Shown here: piece by piece, positions 1 through 8,901 of the stretch
How the letters are laid out: every line of letters starts with the position of its first letter
How positions within the stretch are numbered: the first letter of the stretch is position 1
Assembly: GCF_006717045.1 (NCBI RefSeq)
Contig: NZ_VFPH01000001.1
Location: forward strand, 434,001-498,000
DNA from: Pseudonocardia cypriaca
Lineage (GTDB): Bacteria; Actinomycetota; Actinomycetes; Mycobacteriales; Pseudonocardiaceae
Direction: 5' to 3'
DNA: 64,000 nt
The notes under the pieces: generated by a model
What the model was told of the DNA's origin: nothing
Databases searched by the model: none
The model's input: only the letters and a program-made list of their open reading frames with translations
Program-made: the position numbers and the translations under genes

Positions 1-800
1 ACGCGGCGGCCGCGGTGGCGCGCGGGCGCTACTACGCGGTACTCGACAGCGACGACCTGCTCATGCCGACGTTCTGCGAGCGCACCGCCGCGATCCTCGA
101 CGCGCGCCCCGAGATCGACGTCGTCGGGATCGACGCGTACCTCTTCGAGGACGAGGACGGGCAGGACCAGATCCGCAGCTACCGGCAGTCCGTCGGGATC
201 CGCACGCCTGCCGAACTCGAACACCCCATCGGGCTCGTCGAGATGATCGGCGGGAACGTCCTCTACTACACGGCGGCGATCCGGGCCGAGGCGTGGGCGA
301 GGGGCGGCGGGTACAGCTGCGACACCCCCAAGGTCGAGGACCTCGCGATGTTCCTGCGGATGCTCGCCGCCGACTGCGACATCCGGTGTCTGCCCGAGCG
401 GCTCGCCCGCTACCGGCTACGTGCCGACTCCTTCTCCCGTGACCCCGCTCAGGTCGACGCGTTCGAGGCCAGCCTCGAGCGGGCGTTCCTCAACGCCCAG
501 TCGCTCACCGACGCGCCCGACGTGCAGCAGGCGCTGGACCGCAGCCTCCGCAAGCTGCGTTTCGACCAGGCGATGCGGCGCGCACGGAAGGCGCTGATCG
601 ACTCCGACATCCCGACCGCACGGCGGCAGGCGCGTCGGGCGTTCGAGCAGCGCCGCTCGGTGCGTCCCGCGGCGGTCTACGCGGGTCTCCTGCTGGCGCC
701 GGGAATCCTGCGCAATGTGCACCCGGCGAAGCAGTGGCTGAGCGGCACCGCGGCCACGCTCACGCGGCGCGGGAGAGCGCTGCTGCGCCCGTCCACGTGA
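1..800 (+). CDS. Family 2 glycosyltransferase, 5' end outside window
   Basis: The reading frame is open from base 3 at the window edge, so the N-terminus lies upstream. The first visible residues, ending in GRYYAVLDSDD, are the usual GT2 segment before and including the metal-binding DxD. The N-terminal nucleotide-binding strand is missing. A later KVEDLAMF stretch fits the acidic catalytic-base region. A basic, helical tail of about 90 residues follows. The expected role is transfer of a sugar from an NDP-sugar onto a growing lipid-linked glycan at the cytoplasmic membrane face. The stop overlaps the GTG of the next gene by 4 nt, so the two are probably co-translated. The GT2 assignment is firm; donor and acceptor are unknown. 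Confidence 0.85.
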   Translation, partial: AAAAVARGRYYAVLDSDDLLMPTFCERTAAILDARPEIDVVGIDAYLFEDEDGQDQIRSYRQSVGIRTPAELEHPIGLVEMIGGNVLYYTAAIRAEAWARGGGYSCDTPKVEDLAMFLRMLAADCDIRCLPERLARYRLRADSFSRDPAQVDAFEASLERAFLNAQSLTDAPDVQQALDRSLRKLRFDQAMRRARKALIDSDIPTARRQARRAFEQRRSVRPAAVYAGLLLAPGILRNVHPAKQWLSGTAATLTRRGRALLRPST

Positions 801-2287
801 CCGCCCGCGTCCCGGCGCTCGGGTCCGTCCTGCGGCGGGGCGCCGCCCTCTCCGTGCTGGCCCTCGGCGCGGTCCAGGTGATCACGTTCGGGCAGACGCT
901 CGTCCTCGCGCGCCTGCTCACCCCCGCCGAGGTCGGCGCGTTCGCCGCGGGTACGGCCCTCGGCCTCGTCCTGATGGTGTTCGCCGAGGGAGCGCTCACC
1001 CAGGCTCTGATCCAGCGGGACGGCGACGTGCGCGACGCCGCCGACACCGTCTTCTGGGCGACGCTCGGTGGCGCCGTGCTGGCCGCACTCGCGGTGGTCA
1101 CTGCCAGCCCGCTGATCGCGGACCTGTTCGGCGATCCGGTGGCGGGCACCGTCGCGGCCGCGACGGCCGGGGCCCTCGTGCTGCACTCGCTCACGCACGT
1201 GCCGGAGGCGCTGATGCAGCGGCGCCTCGACTTCCGCAGGCGGATCGTCGTGGACCCCATCGGCGCCGTGGTGTTCGCCGGCGTCGCCGTGGCCATGGCG
1301 GCGGCGGGCTGGGGCGTGTGGGCGCTGGTGGTCGCCCAGTACGCCATGGTCGGCGCGTGCGTGCTCGCCGGCTTCCTGCTCTCCGGCTGGCGACCGGGGG
1401 GCGGCAGGCTCTCGCTGCGGCTCTGGTGGGCCATGGTGACCTACGCCTTCCCGCTCGTCCTCGGCTCGCTCGTCGAGCGTGGGCGGGACGCGGTGGAGAT
1501 CGCCATCGTCGGTCGTGCCCTGGACGCGAGCGCTGTCGGGAACTACCGCTACGGACGCAGGATCGCGGTCCTGCCGGCCACGGTTGTCGTGGAAGCCGGG
1601 GGCTTCGTGCTGTTCCCGGCCTTCGCGCGGCTCGCCGGTGACCCGGAACGGGTCCGCGAGGCGTTCCTCAGGGCTCTGACCTGGATCTGGTTCTGTGCGC
1701 TCCCCGTGGCCGCCGCGCTCGCCGTCTTCGGCGAGGCGCTCGCCGTGCTGCTGCTCGGCGAACCGTGGCGGGGCGCGGGGGTGGTGCTCACCGCGATGGC
1801 CGGTTTCGGGCTGGGGCAGGCCGTGAACGCGGTCACCACCGAGGTGCTGAAGGGCGTCGGGAGGTCCGCCCGGATCAACTGGATGACCGGAGCCGGCCTC
1901 GTCAGCGGGGTCGGCCTGCTCATCTTGCTGGTGCCGTTGGGCCTGCCGGGCGTCGGTCTCGCGGTCTCGGGAAGCGCCCTCGTGGTGGCGCTCGCCGGGC
2001 TCGCGCTGGTCCGCTCCGTCGTCGGTGTGCCCGGGCGCGCGCTCGTCGGCCGGATGCTGCCTCCCGCGGCCGCGGCTCTGGTGGCGATGGGGTCGGTCGG
2101 GTACCTGGAGCGGACGGTGGTGCACGCAGGCACGTGGCCGGTGCCCGCGGGGCTCGTCCTGGTCGCCGGGGAGGCGTTGCTCCTCGGCGCGATCTATCTC
2201 GCCGCGCTCCACGTGGTCGCGCCGGGCCTCGCCCGCGCGGTGCGGGAGGCGGCACGGGCGTGGGGGAAGCATGCGAAACAGAGCTGA
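797..2287 (+). CDS. Wzx/MOP-type polysaccharide flippase (first of four)
   Basis: This is a 496-aa, very hydrophobic protein with about 12-14 predicted membrane helices and the motif LARLLTPAEVGAFAAGT near the N-terminus, typical of the polysaccharide-transporter branch of the MOP superfamily. Such proteins flip undecaprenyl-linked repeat units across the membrane. I chose the GTG in the GTGA overlap with the GT2 gene. This gives a length nearly equal to the related flippase at 4742 (495 aa), and the longer upstream option would add an unrelated basic extension. The two flippases share many segments (LLTPAEVG.FAAGT, LLGEPWR.AG, the KG.GR region near residue 350) and are clear paralogues. The last 17 nt overlap the deacetylase gene. 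Confidence 0.88.
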   Translation: MTARVPALGSVLRRGAALSVLALGAVQVITFGQTLVLARLLTPAEVGAFAAGTALGLVLMVFAEGALTQALIQRDGDVRDAADTVFWATLGGAVLAALAVVTASPLIADLFGDPVAGTVAAATAGALVLHSLTHVPEALMQRRLDFRRRIVVDPIGAVVFAGVAVAMAAAGWGVWALVVAQYAMVGACVLAGFLLSGWRPGGGRLSLRLWWAMVTYAFPLVLGSLVERGRDAVEIAIVGRALDASAVGNYRYGRRIAVLPATVVVEAGGFVLFPAFARLAGDPERVREAFLRALTWIWFCALPVAAALAVFGEALAVLLLGEPWRGAGVVLTAMAGFGLGQAVNAVTTEVLKGVGRSARINWMTGAGLVSGVGLLILLVPLGLPGVGLAVSGSALVVALAGLALVRSVVGVPGRALVGRMLPPAAAALVAMGSVGYLERTVVHAGTWPVPAGLVLVAGEALLLGAIYLAALHVVAPGLARAVREAARAWGKHAKQS

Positions 2288-3182
2288 CCGGCTGCTGGTG
2301 CTCGGCTACCACAACGTGGAGTCGACCTGGTTCTGGCCGAACCGGCCGGGCGCCGGCATCGCGACGTTCGCCCGGCAGATGCGCGTCCTCCATCGCATCG
2401 CGAACGTCGTGCCGCTCGAGGACGCGCTGGACGCGCTCGCGGCGGGCCACCCGCTCCCGCCGCGCGCGGTCGCCCTCACCTTCGACGACGGATACCGCGA
2501 CAACCTCGAGCTCGCCGCGCCCGTGCTGCGCGGATACGGAATGCCCGCCACGATCTACCTCGTGCCGGGCTTCCTGGCGGGGGAGCAGCACGCCTGGTGG
2601 GAACGACTGGGCTGGGCGGTCCGCCGGGCCCGCGGGCGCAGGCTGCGGCTGGCCGGGCACGAGCTCCTACTGGGCGACGACGGGAACGTCGCCGCCCTGC
2701 GTGCCGTCGAGGCGCTCGTGAAGCGGATGACGCACGATGAGCGCATGAAAGCGGTCGAGCAGCTCGTCGAGGACCTACGACCACGCGGCGAGTACCGCGC
2801 CGACGAGCTCTTCCTGGACTGGGACGACGCACGCGGGCTCGCCCCGGCGGGGATGACGGTCGGCTCCCACACGCTCGCGCACGCGATCCTGGGCCGCGAG
2901 ACCGCCGCCGACCAGCGCGTGGACCTGCGCGAGTCCCGCCGGCTGCTGCAGCGGGAGCTGGGGGCGGAGGTCGCCACCCTCGCCTACCCCAACGGCACGC
3001 GGGCCGACTACGACGACGCGACGTTCGCGGCGGCGCGGGAGGCCGGCTACTCGCACGCGCTGACGGCATGGGGCGGCGCGGTGCCGGCGGGCGCGTCGCC
3101 GTACGAGATCACCAGGACCATGGTCTCGACCTCGACCGGCGCCGCCCGGTTCGCGGCGAAGATCCTCAAGCAGCTGGCGTAG
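2271..3182 (+). CDS. Polysaccharide deacetylase (NodB/CE4 domain)
   Basis: This 303-aa protein shows the CE4 signature: motif 1 TFDDGYRDN near residues 70-78, motif 2 SHTLAHAI near residue 200 (metal-binding HxxxH) and a motif 3-like AYPNGTRADYDD. No signal peptide is visible, so it may act in the cytoplasm on an N-acetylated sugar of a precursor, or be exported by another route. The ATG at 2271 gives a compact N-terminus that runs directly into the LVLGYHNV strand typical of this family. The gene lies inside the polysaccharide operon, between a flippase and a secreted glycosidase-like lipoprotein, overlapping both. De-N-acetylation of a GlcNAc-type residue is the likely reaction; the substrate is inferred from context. 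Confidence 0.85.
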   Translation: MRNRADRLLVLGYHNVESTWFWPNRPGAGIATFARQMRVLHRIANVVPLEDALDALAAGHPLPPRAVALTFDDGYRDNLELAAPVLRGYGMPATIYLVPGFLAGEQHAWWERLGWAVRRARGRRLRLAGHELLLGDDGNVAALRAVEALVKRMTHDERMKAVEQLVEDLRPRGEYRADELFLDWDDARGLAPAGMTVGSHTLAHAILGRETAADQRVDLRESRRLLQRELGAEVATLAYPNGTRADYDDATFAAAREAGYSHALTAWGGAVPAGASPYEITRTMVSTSTGAARFAAKILKQLA

Positions 3183-4603
3183 TGGCGACGCGCCGAAACC
3201 TCGCTCTCGCGGGCGTGGTGCTGCTGTTCGGCGTCAGCGCAGCAGGGTGCGGCGCGGCTGCACCCGCTCCTGCCGTCACCACAGCGGAACCGCAGGCATG
3301 CGACGAGGTGAGGATGGACGAGCACAGGTACGTCAGCGCGATCGGCGCGAGCGGCCGGTACTTCACCGACCAGCACGGTGCCCCGATCTTCGTGTTCGGG
3401 GACTCGCCGTGGGCGGGGATGAGCCGCTGGTCCCCCGAGCAGGCGAAGCTCTACTTCGCCGACCGCGAGGCCAGGGGTTTCAACGCCTCGATCGTGTCGT
3501 TGGTCGGCGCTCCGGACAACGGCGGGATCGACGGGGAGGGCCGGACGTTCGACGGGATCCTCCCGTTCGACGGCGGAGACGTGACCCGGTGGAACGAGTC
3601 GTACTGGCAGCGCGTCGACGAGTACGTGCGGGCGGCGTGCGCGCACGGGAACACGCTGTTCCTCTACCCGATCGACGGCTGGAACGTCAGCAACGTCTTC
3701 AAGCACGCGACGCTGGACGACACCCGCCGCTACGGCGCGATGGTCGCCCAGCGGTACGGCCACTTCCCGAACATCGTCTGGATGACCGGCGGCGACCACT
3801 TCCCGAGCGACCTTCCGGGCCGCCACGACTCGCCGCCGGAGCACGACGCGAAGTTCGAGCAGGTGCGCCAAGGCATCCGGTCGACGGGGGACGCCCGGCC
3901 GTTCTCCATCCAGCTCGGCTACCCCACGTCGCAGTCGACGGACAGCCCGATGTGGGCGCCGCACGCCGACTTCAACTTCGTCTACACCTACCTGCCCACG
4001 TACCGGGCCGTGCTCGATGCGTACCAGCGCGACCGGATGCCCGCGCTGCTGTCCGAGGCGAACTACGAGGGCGAGAACAACCTGCCCGGCACACCGGTGA
4101 CCGATGACGAGGTGCTGCGCAGGCAGATGGCGTGGGCGGTGACGTCGGGCTCGCCCGGCTACTTCTACGGCTCCGACGACTGGGAGTTCCACCCGGGCTG
4201 GGAAGGGCGGCTCGACACGCCGGCGGTGGCACAGCTGGGGCGGTTGCGGCAGTTCTTCGAGTTGCTCGACTGGCCGGCGCTCGTGCCGGACGAGTCGGCC
4301 GAGGTCATCATCGGTGGGCGCGGCGAGCCGGTCGGCGCAGGCGCCGAGGTCGGGATCATGGGCAGCGACCACGTCACCGCGGCCCGGGGCGGCGGCTCGC
4401 TGGTGGCCTATGTGCCGACCACGCGCACGCTGGCCGTCGACCCCGCGAAGCTCGCGCAGCCCACGGCCCGCTGGGTCGATCCGGCGGACGCAACCGCCCC
4501 GGCGGTGGAGGTCGCCGTAGATCCCTCCGGCGAGCTCACCACCCCGGGCCGGAACTCCGCGGGCGGCCAGGACTGGCTGCTCGTGCTCCGGCTGCCGGCG
4601 TAG
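3182..4603 (+). CDS. Secreted DUF4038/apiosidase-like lipoprotein
   Basis: This 473-aa product starts at a GTG overlapping the preceding stop. An N-terminal signal of about 22 residues ends in a lipobox, SAAGC, with the Cys at about residue 23, so it should be a lipid-anchored extracytoplasmic protein. The body reads as a (beta/alpha)8 glycoside-hydrolase-like domain of the DUF4038 type (YFTDQHGAPIFVFGDSPWAG, NIVWMTGGDHFP, LLSEANYEGE). A C-terminal beta region resembling the partner carbohydrate-binding domain follows. Family members cleave or bind plant and bacterial glycans; here trimming or editing of the organism's own polymer is possible. Substrate and activity cannot be read from sequence. 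Confidence 0.75.
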   Translation: MATRRNLALAGVVLLFGVSAAGCGAAAPAPAVTTAEPQACDEVRMDEHRYVSAIGASGRYFTDQHGAPIFVFGDSPWAGMSRWSPEQAKLYFADREARGFNASIVSLVGAPDNGGIDGEGRTFDGILPFDGGDVTRWNESYWQRVDEYVRAACAHGNTLFLYPIDGWNVSNVFKHATLDDTRRYGAMVAQRYGHFPNIVWMTGGDHFPSDLPGRHDSPPEHDAKFEQVRQGIRSTGDARPFSIQLGYPTSQSTDSPMWAPHADFNFVYTYLPTYRAVLDAYQRDRMPALLSEANYEGENNLPGTPVTDDEVLRRQMAWAVTSGSPGYFYGSDDWEFHPGWEGRLDTPAVAQLGRLRQFFELLDWPALVPDESAEVIIGGRGEPVGAGAEVGIMGSDHVTAARGGGSLVAYVPTTRTLAVDPAKLAQPTARWVDPADATAPAVEVAVDPSGELTTPGRNSAGGQDWLLVLRLPA

Positions 4604-4620
4604 CGGCGGAACGGCCGGGC

Positions 4621-4697
4621 GTAACGGGCTCACCTGGCCGGCCGAATAGAGCGTGGAACGTGGATCGTCCGGTTCCGTGTCGAGGGGGGCTCAGCCG
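4621..4697 (+). promoter_or_regulatory. Leader/promoter similar to that of the nucleotidyltransferase gene
   Basis: This stretch has a GTAAC element at 4621 and a GAATAGAG element at 4644, with a G-rich ribosome-binding sequence just before the GTG at 4698. The segment upstream of the nucleotidyltransferase at 9140 has the same elements at the same spacing (GTAAC at 9070, GAGTAGAG at 9093, 23 bp between starts), plus a shared CGTCCGGT block. It probably is, or derives from, a promoter with -35-like and -10-like parts. No transcript evidence is available. Confidence 0.45.
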
Positions 4698-4745
4698 GTG
4701 AAGGTCGTGCACGTCCGCGGCGGCTGCGGCCGCAGGCCCTGGTGA
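4698..4745 (+). pseudogene. 15-codon leader ORF, apparent remnant of a nucleotidyltransferase 5' end
   Basis: A GTG ORF of 15 codons translates to VKVVHVRGGCGRRPW and stops in the GTGA that starts the next flippase. The intact nucleotidyltransferase at 9140 begins VKVVLFCGGYGMRMR. The first 13 nt are identical, and the GG-x-G spacing of the nucleotide-binding loop is kept, although the loop itself is decayed. The upstream regions also match. The simplest reading is a duplicated promoter plus gene start whose body was lost and replaced by the flippase. The ORF may now act as a translational-coupling leader for the flippase. Confidence 0.5.
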
Positions 4746-6229
4746 CCGCGGGGACGACTCCGGGTGCGCCCGCGCTCGGCGGCAAGATCAAGCGGGTGGC
4801 CGCCGCGTCGGCGGCGGCGATGTTCGTCGGCGAGGCGGTCTCGCTGGTGCAGACGATCGTGCTGGCGCGGTTGCTCACGCCGGCCGAGGTAGGCCTGTTC
4901 GCCGCGGGCACGGTCCTCACGATGTTCCTCTCCGACATGTCCGAGAGCGGCCTGCGAGCCGGACTCGTGCAGCGGGAGCGGGACGTGGCCGACGCGGCGG
5001 AGACCGTCTTCCGCGGCACGATCGTCACGGGCCTGCTGATGTCGCTGGGGGCATTCGCCGCCGCGCCGCTCGTCGGCATCGCCTTCGACGACGCCGCGGC
5101 CGGAGCCGTCGCGGCGGTCTGCTCGGGCGCGCTCTTCCTGCACGCGCTCACGAACGTGCCCGAGGCGATGCTGCAACGCCAGTTCAGCGTCAAGCGCAGG
5201 CTCGTGGTCGGGCCCCTGGTGTCGATCAGCTTCGCCGTCACCGCGATCACGCTCGCGCTCCTGGGGTACGGCGTGTGGAGCCTGGTGGCCGGCTCCTACG
5301 TCTCCTACGTCGTGTGGCTCGCGGGCCTGTGGGCGATCACCGACTGGCGGCCGGGCCGCGGCCGGGCGACCTGGCGGATGTGGCGGGAGCTGGTCCGCTA
5401 CGGCTTCCCGGTGACCGTGAACTTCGTCGGGGCCCGTGCGCAGCAGGCGATCGAGGCCGTGGCGGTCGGGCGTGGGCTATCCACCACGGACCTCGGCTTC
5501 TACCGCTACGCCACGCGGATCTCGCGGCTGCCTGTCAACGCGATCGTGGACATCGTCGCGAACGCCCTGTTCCCCGCCTTTTCTCGGATGGCGGAGGACC
5601 GGGAGCGAATGCGCGCGAGCTACCTGCGGGCGCTCGGCGCGGTCACGGTCTTCGCCGTCGTCGTCTCCGGGTTGATCATCGCCGCCGGCGAGGCCGCCGT
5701 CGTCGTCCTGCTCGGCGAGCCGTGGCGCGCCGCCGGGGCAGCAGTCGTCGCGATGGCCGGACTGGGCATCGGCAAGGCGTTCGTGTGCGTGAGCGAGGAG
5801 GCCATCAAGGGATCCGGCAGGACCCGGATGCTCAACTGGCTGACCGGCACCGAGTTCGTCGTCGGCGTCGCGAGCCTGGTGCTGATCATCCCGTTCGGCC
5901 TGCTCGGCGTCGGCCTGGCGATATCCACCACCGCGCTCACCGCCGGTGTGGTCGGCCTGAACCTGTCCCGATCCGCGGCGGGTGTCAGCGGCCGGGACAT
6001 GGTTTCGGTGATCGTGCCGCCGCTCGCGGCCGGTGCCGTCGCGGTCGCGGCCGTCTTCGCGCTCGAGCACCACGTCCTGCACTCCGACACCCACGGCCTG
6101 CTGATCGGGTTCCTGCTGCTCGTCGTCGACCTGCTCGCGTTCCTTGCCGTGTACGCGGCGGCGCTGGCGGTCGTGGCGCGCGCGACGCTGCGCACGGTCG
6201 TGCTGCCCCTCGTCAAAGGTCGGCGCTAG
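4742..6229 (+). CDS. Wzx/MOP-type polysaccharide flippase (second)
   Basis: This 495-aa polytopic membrane protein is a paralogue of the flippase at 797-2287. Shared stretches include LARLLTPAEVG.FAAGT near residue 40, LVQRERDVADAAETVF, and VVLLGEPWRAAGAAVVAMAG near residue 330. It should translocate a lipid-linked oligosaccharide. The GTG start overlaps the stop of a 15-codon leader, which suggests translational coupling. Its TAG stop directly abuts the stop of the convergent lipoprotein gene inside a 14-bp perfect palindrome. Having two paralogues within 4 kb suggests duplication, possibly for two different repeat units. Confidence 0.88.
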   Translation: MTAGTTPGAPALGGKIKRVAAASAAAMFVGEAVSLVQTIVLARLLTPAEVGLFAAGTVLTMFLSDMSESGLRAGLVQRERDVADAAETVFRGTIVTGLLMSLGAFAAAPLVGIAFDDAAAGAVAAVCSGALFLHALTNVPEAMLQRQFSVKRRLVVGPLVSISFAVTAITLALLGYGVWSLVAGSYVSYVVWLAGLWAITDWRPGRGRATWRMWRELVRYGFPVTVNFVGARAQQAIEAVAVGRGLSTTDLGFYRYATRISRLPVNAIVDIVANALFPAFSRMAEDRERMRASYLRALGAVTVFAVVVSGLIIAAGEAAVVVLLGEPWRAAGAAVVAMAGLGIGKAFVCVSEEAIKGSGRTRMLNWLTGTEFVVGVASLVLIIPFGLLGVGLAISTTALTAGVVGLNLSRSAAGVSGRDMVSVIVPPLAAGAVAVAAVFALEHHVLHSDTHGLLIGFLLLVVDLLAFLAVYAAALAVVARATLRTVVLPLVKGRR

Positions 6230-6236
6230 CTAGCGC
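6223..6236. other. 14-bp perfect palindrome holding both convergent stop codons
   Basis: GCGCTAGCTAGCGC is a perfect palindrome. The plus-strand gene ends with its TAG at 6227-6229 and the minus-strand gene ends with its TAG at 6232-6230, so the genes meet without a single spacer base. It has no loop, so it is at best a weak terminator. Confidence 0.6.
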
Positions 6237-7567
6237 AGGAGGATCAGTCCGTCGCCGGGTGGCACGGTGACCGTCGTGACGACGGAGCCGTCGTTCGTCG
6301 CCGGGTCCTGGCGGCCGGCGAGGTGCCGGAACGTGCCTCCGAGGTCGACCGCCCGCGCCGTCGTCCCCGCGTTGTTGAGCACGATCCCGTGTTCGAAGTC
6401 GCGTCGCACCACGTCCTGCGCCACGACGCCCAGACCGTCCGCGAACGGGGCGTCGAGCTGCTCGGGCGCCGGGTTCGCGACGAGCGGCGCGCCGAGGTAC
6501 CCCGGGCCGAGCCCGCCCCCGTCCAACTCGTCGTAGTAGGCGAGCTCGCCGTAGTGCTGGCCCATCGGCGCCCAGAAGCCGTCCTGCAGCAGGGTCGCGG
6601 TGAGGAAGAACCGTGCGTTGCGGTACTCCTCCGGCGAGCCGGCCTGTGCGCGCCGAACGTTGATGTTCAAGGCGAGGCCGGGCTTGCGGTGGCCGTCGCT
6701 CGAGGCCGCCCCGAGGTAGCCGTCGATGTCCGAGGCCGGGTTCCGGCCACCGCCGAGATCCGCGAAGCTCTCGAAGACCCGCCCGTCGAGCAGCCCCTCG
6801 CGCAGCGTGCGCTCGCCGTTGCCGATCAGGAGCGCGTCGGGCATGGCCTGCCGCATGATCCGCTCCGCGCTCGTGATCCCGCGCTCCCACGGCCCACCGG
6901 GCCCGTAGATCCGGTCCTCCGGGTCGTCGCTGCCGTCGCCGTCGACGTCCCAGCGGCTGTGGCTCGCCCCGTAGATCCGATCCCCCCACACGTCGAGGAA
7001 GACCCCGTCCCACAGCCCGGTCAACCACACCTGGTCCACCACCCACCGGGCCGCGTACTCCGCGTAGGTCCGCCCGTCGATCCGGGGCGCGGTGTCCGCG
7101 AGGTTGGCCATGACGGTCTCCGGCCACTCGCTCACCCGAGCCCCGCGGGCCGTCCTGGCCAACCACTGCTGCGGGAAGGTGCTGGTCGTCGAGTCCCGGA
7201 ACTGCCAGAGCGCGTACCGGTCGGCGTAGTAGCCGGCCGAGCCGAGCTCGGGCCGGTAGTCGATGAGGTTCACGTAGGCGAGCAGAACGATGTCCGGGTT
7301 GAGCGCGCGCAGCCGCTCGAAGTCCGCCCGCTGGAGCCGGTGGCCCCACTCGCTGTCGATCACCACGAGGTCGTACCTCGCCAGCTCCTCGACGGACGGG
7401 ATCTCGTTCTGCTCCAGCCAGTAGGTGGCGGTGCGCGGGAAGGGGAGCGACGTGGCGGTGGCGGTGGAGGTGGAGGGTGTGGCCGCCGGGGTGCCCGCAC
7501 ACGAGACCAGGAGTGCGGCGAGGACGGCCAGGAACGCGATCGGCGCCCTCGCGCCACCCACCTTCAC
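6230..7567 (-). CDS. Lipoprotein with glycoside-hydrolase-like TIM barrel (GHL15-like)
   Basis: This 445-aa product starts at a GTG overlapping the upstream stop by 4 nt. An N-terminal hydrophobic segment ends in the lipobox LLVSC, so the protein should be a lipid-anchored extracytoplasmic protein. After a Ser/Thr-rich linker, the body has the look of hypothetical glycosyl hydrolase barrels of the GHL15 type: VVIDSEWGHRL, ILLAYVNLIDYRP, GLWDGVFLDVWGDRIYG (an acidic pair on a barrel strand), LALNINVR. A small beta domain closes the C-terminus. It also contains an Asp-rich loop DVDGDGSDDPED that could bind calcium. It is probably translated together with the CapK-like gene. Activity on the local polysaccharide is inferred only. 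Confidence 0.7.
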   Translation of the reverse strand: MKVGGARAPIAFLAVLAALLVSCAGTPAATPSTSTATATSLPFPRTATYWLEQNEIPSVEELARYDLVVIDSEWGHRLQRADFERLRALNPDIVLLAYVNLIDYRPELGSAGYYADRYALWQFRDSTTSTFPQQWLARTARGARVSEWPETVMANLADTAPRIDGRTYAEYAARWVVDQVWLTGLWDGVFLDVWGDRIYGASHSRWDVDGDGSDDPEDRIYGPGGPWERGITSAERIMRQAMPDALLIGNGERTLREGLLDGRVFESFADLGGGRNPASDIDGYLGAASSDGHRKPGLALNINVRRAQAGSPEEYRNARFFLTATLLQDGFWAPMGQHYGELAYYDELDGGGLGPGYLGAPLVANPAPEQLDAPFADGLGVVAQDVVRRDFEHGIVLNNAGTTARAVDLGGTFRHLAGRQDPATNDGSVVTTVTVPPGDGLILLR

Positions 7568-8901
7568 GTGATCAGTGTGCCCGCACCGTCCGGGAGCCCA
7601 CCGGGGAGGACGACTGCCGTGCGCAGCTTGCCGGAGGCAGAGCGCGGGATCCCGTCCATCACGCGGATCGCGACGTCCTGACCAGGGCCGATCAGCCGTT
7701 CGATGTTGCGGAGGACTTGGGCGCGGTTCACGTCCGCGTCGAACCCTCGGCCCGGCACGACGCGGACCTCGAACCGCCCCGGCGCGAGCTGAGCGATCTG
7801 CGCCTCGTCGATGCCCGCGAGATCGTCGATGACCGTGGACGGCAATGGGATCAGCCGCCCGTCCGCGGCGACGAACGCGTCCTCGGAGCGGCCGGCGATC
7901 GCCCCCAGCCGCGGGAACGACCGCCCGCACGGGCACTGCCCTGCCGAGGCCGGGTCGACCAGGTCGCCCGTGCGGTAGCGCAGCAGCGGGAAACCCCAGT
8001 TGTGCAGTGGTGTGCCGACGATCTCGGCGCGCCCGTCGTCGGCCGGGAGCAGCTCGACGATCCCGTAGTCGGGGAAGACGTGGTAGCCGTCCGCCTCGCA
8101 GGTGCCGGCCATCGCCACGCGCTCGGTCTGGCCGTAGTGGTCGACGATCGGCGCCTCGAACACCGAGCCCATGAGCTGCCGCTGCAGCGTGCTGATCGTC
8201 TCCGACGAGGTGATCACCGCCTGAACGGGCAGTCGCTCGCCCGCGTCCCGCATCCGGGCGGCGAGCAGCGTGAGGCTGGAGGTCCAGCCCTCGACGGCGT
8301 GCGGCCGGAAAGCGCGGATGGTCCGGAGGATCTCCGGGAGCGCGTCCGGCGTCAGGTGGAAGCTGGACACGAGCAGTTGGTGGTCCCCGGGGATCTCGTG
8401 GGTCAGCACGCCACGGTCCACCGCGATCGAGCTGCCGCGCAGCACGACGCGACGCGCGTCGCGGGGGAGGCCGAACCAGCCCCACTGGCGCTGCAGCGCG
8501 GCCTGCTCGAAGGCCGAGGAACCGGCGGTGCGGTACACCGTGACGGGCCGGCCGGACGTCCCACTGGAGCTCGAGGGCCACATGAGCCGCAGCGGCTGCA
8601 CGGCGAAGTCGGCGGGCGCGTCCATCACGGCCCGCCGGTCGAGCAGGGGAAGGCGCGGTAGGTCCTCGAGCGTCCGGATCGACGCCGGGTCCACGCCCGA
8701 CTCCGCGAACCAGCGTCGGTAGAACGGCGAACGAGACGCTACGAGGCGCACGAGCAGGCGCAGCCTGCGCTCCTGGTACCGGCGAATCCGGTCGGCGGAC
8801 GCGTGGTCCATCGCCGCGAGCGACCGGCGCATCGCCGGTCCCAACGGGTGCACCCGCCGGATCCGGTGCAGGACGCTTTGAAAGCCAGCAGGTGGTGCCA
8901 T
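7564..8901 (-). CDS. PaaK/CapK-family adenylate-forming enzyme
   Basis: This 445-aa protein belongs to the AMP-forming ligase superfamily, phenylacetate-CoA ligase/CapK branch. Visible features are the P-loop-like SSSSGTSGRPVTVYRT, VITSSETIS, the adenylate motif DHYGQTERV, the LRYRTGDLVD segment, a CPCGR zinc-binding-like pair, and a C-terminal GIPRSASGKLRT with the catalytic Lys. CapK relatives sit in capsule clusters and are thought to activate an acyl group; the acid used here is unknown. I chose the ATG at 8901 because GGGGGA lies 8 nt upstream. An ATG at 8973 in the same frame would add 24 residues and has a weaker ribosome site. It overlaps the next lipoprotein gene by 4 nt. Confidence 0.82.
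   Translation of the reverse strand: MAPPAGFQSVLHRIRRVHPLGPAMRRSLAAMDHASADRIRRYQERRLRLLVRLVASRSPFYRRWFAESGVDPASIRTLEDLPRLPLLDRRAVMDAPADFAVQPLRLMWPSSSSGTSGRPVTVYRTAGSSAFEQAALQRQWGWFGLPRDARRVVLRGSSIAVDRGVLTHEIPGDHQLLVSSFHLTPDALPEILRTIRAFRPHAVEGWTSSLTLLAARMRDAGERLPVQAVITSSETISTLQRQLMGSVFEAPIVDHYGQTERVAMAGTCEADGYHVFPDYGIVELLPADDGRAEIVGTPLHNWGFPLLRYRTGDLVDPASAGQCPCGRSFPRLGAIAGRSEDAFVAADGRLIPLPSTVIDDLAGIDEAQIAQLAPGRFEVRVVPGRGFDADVNRAQVLRNIERLIGPGQDVAIRVMDGIPRSASGKLRTAVVLPGGLPDGAGTLIT

Noticed and set aside
677..2272. Long minus-strand ORF opposite the first flippase
   Set aside because: It is Arg/His/Gly-rich and has no domain or membrane pattern. It mirrors the high-GC third positions of the flippase gene and is an antisense shadow.
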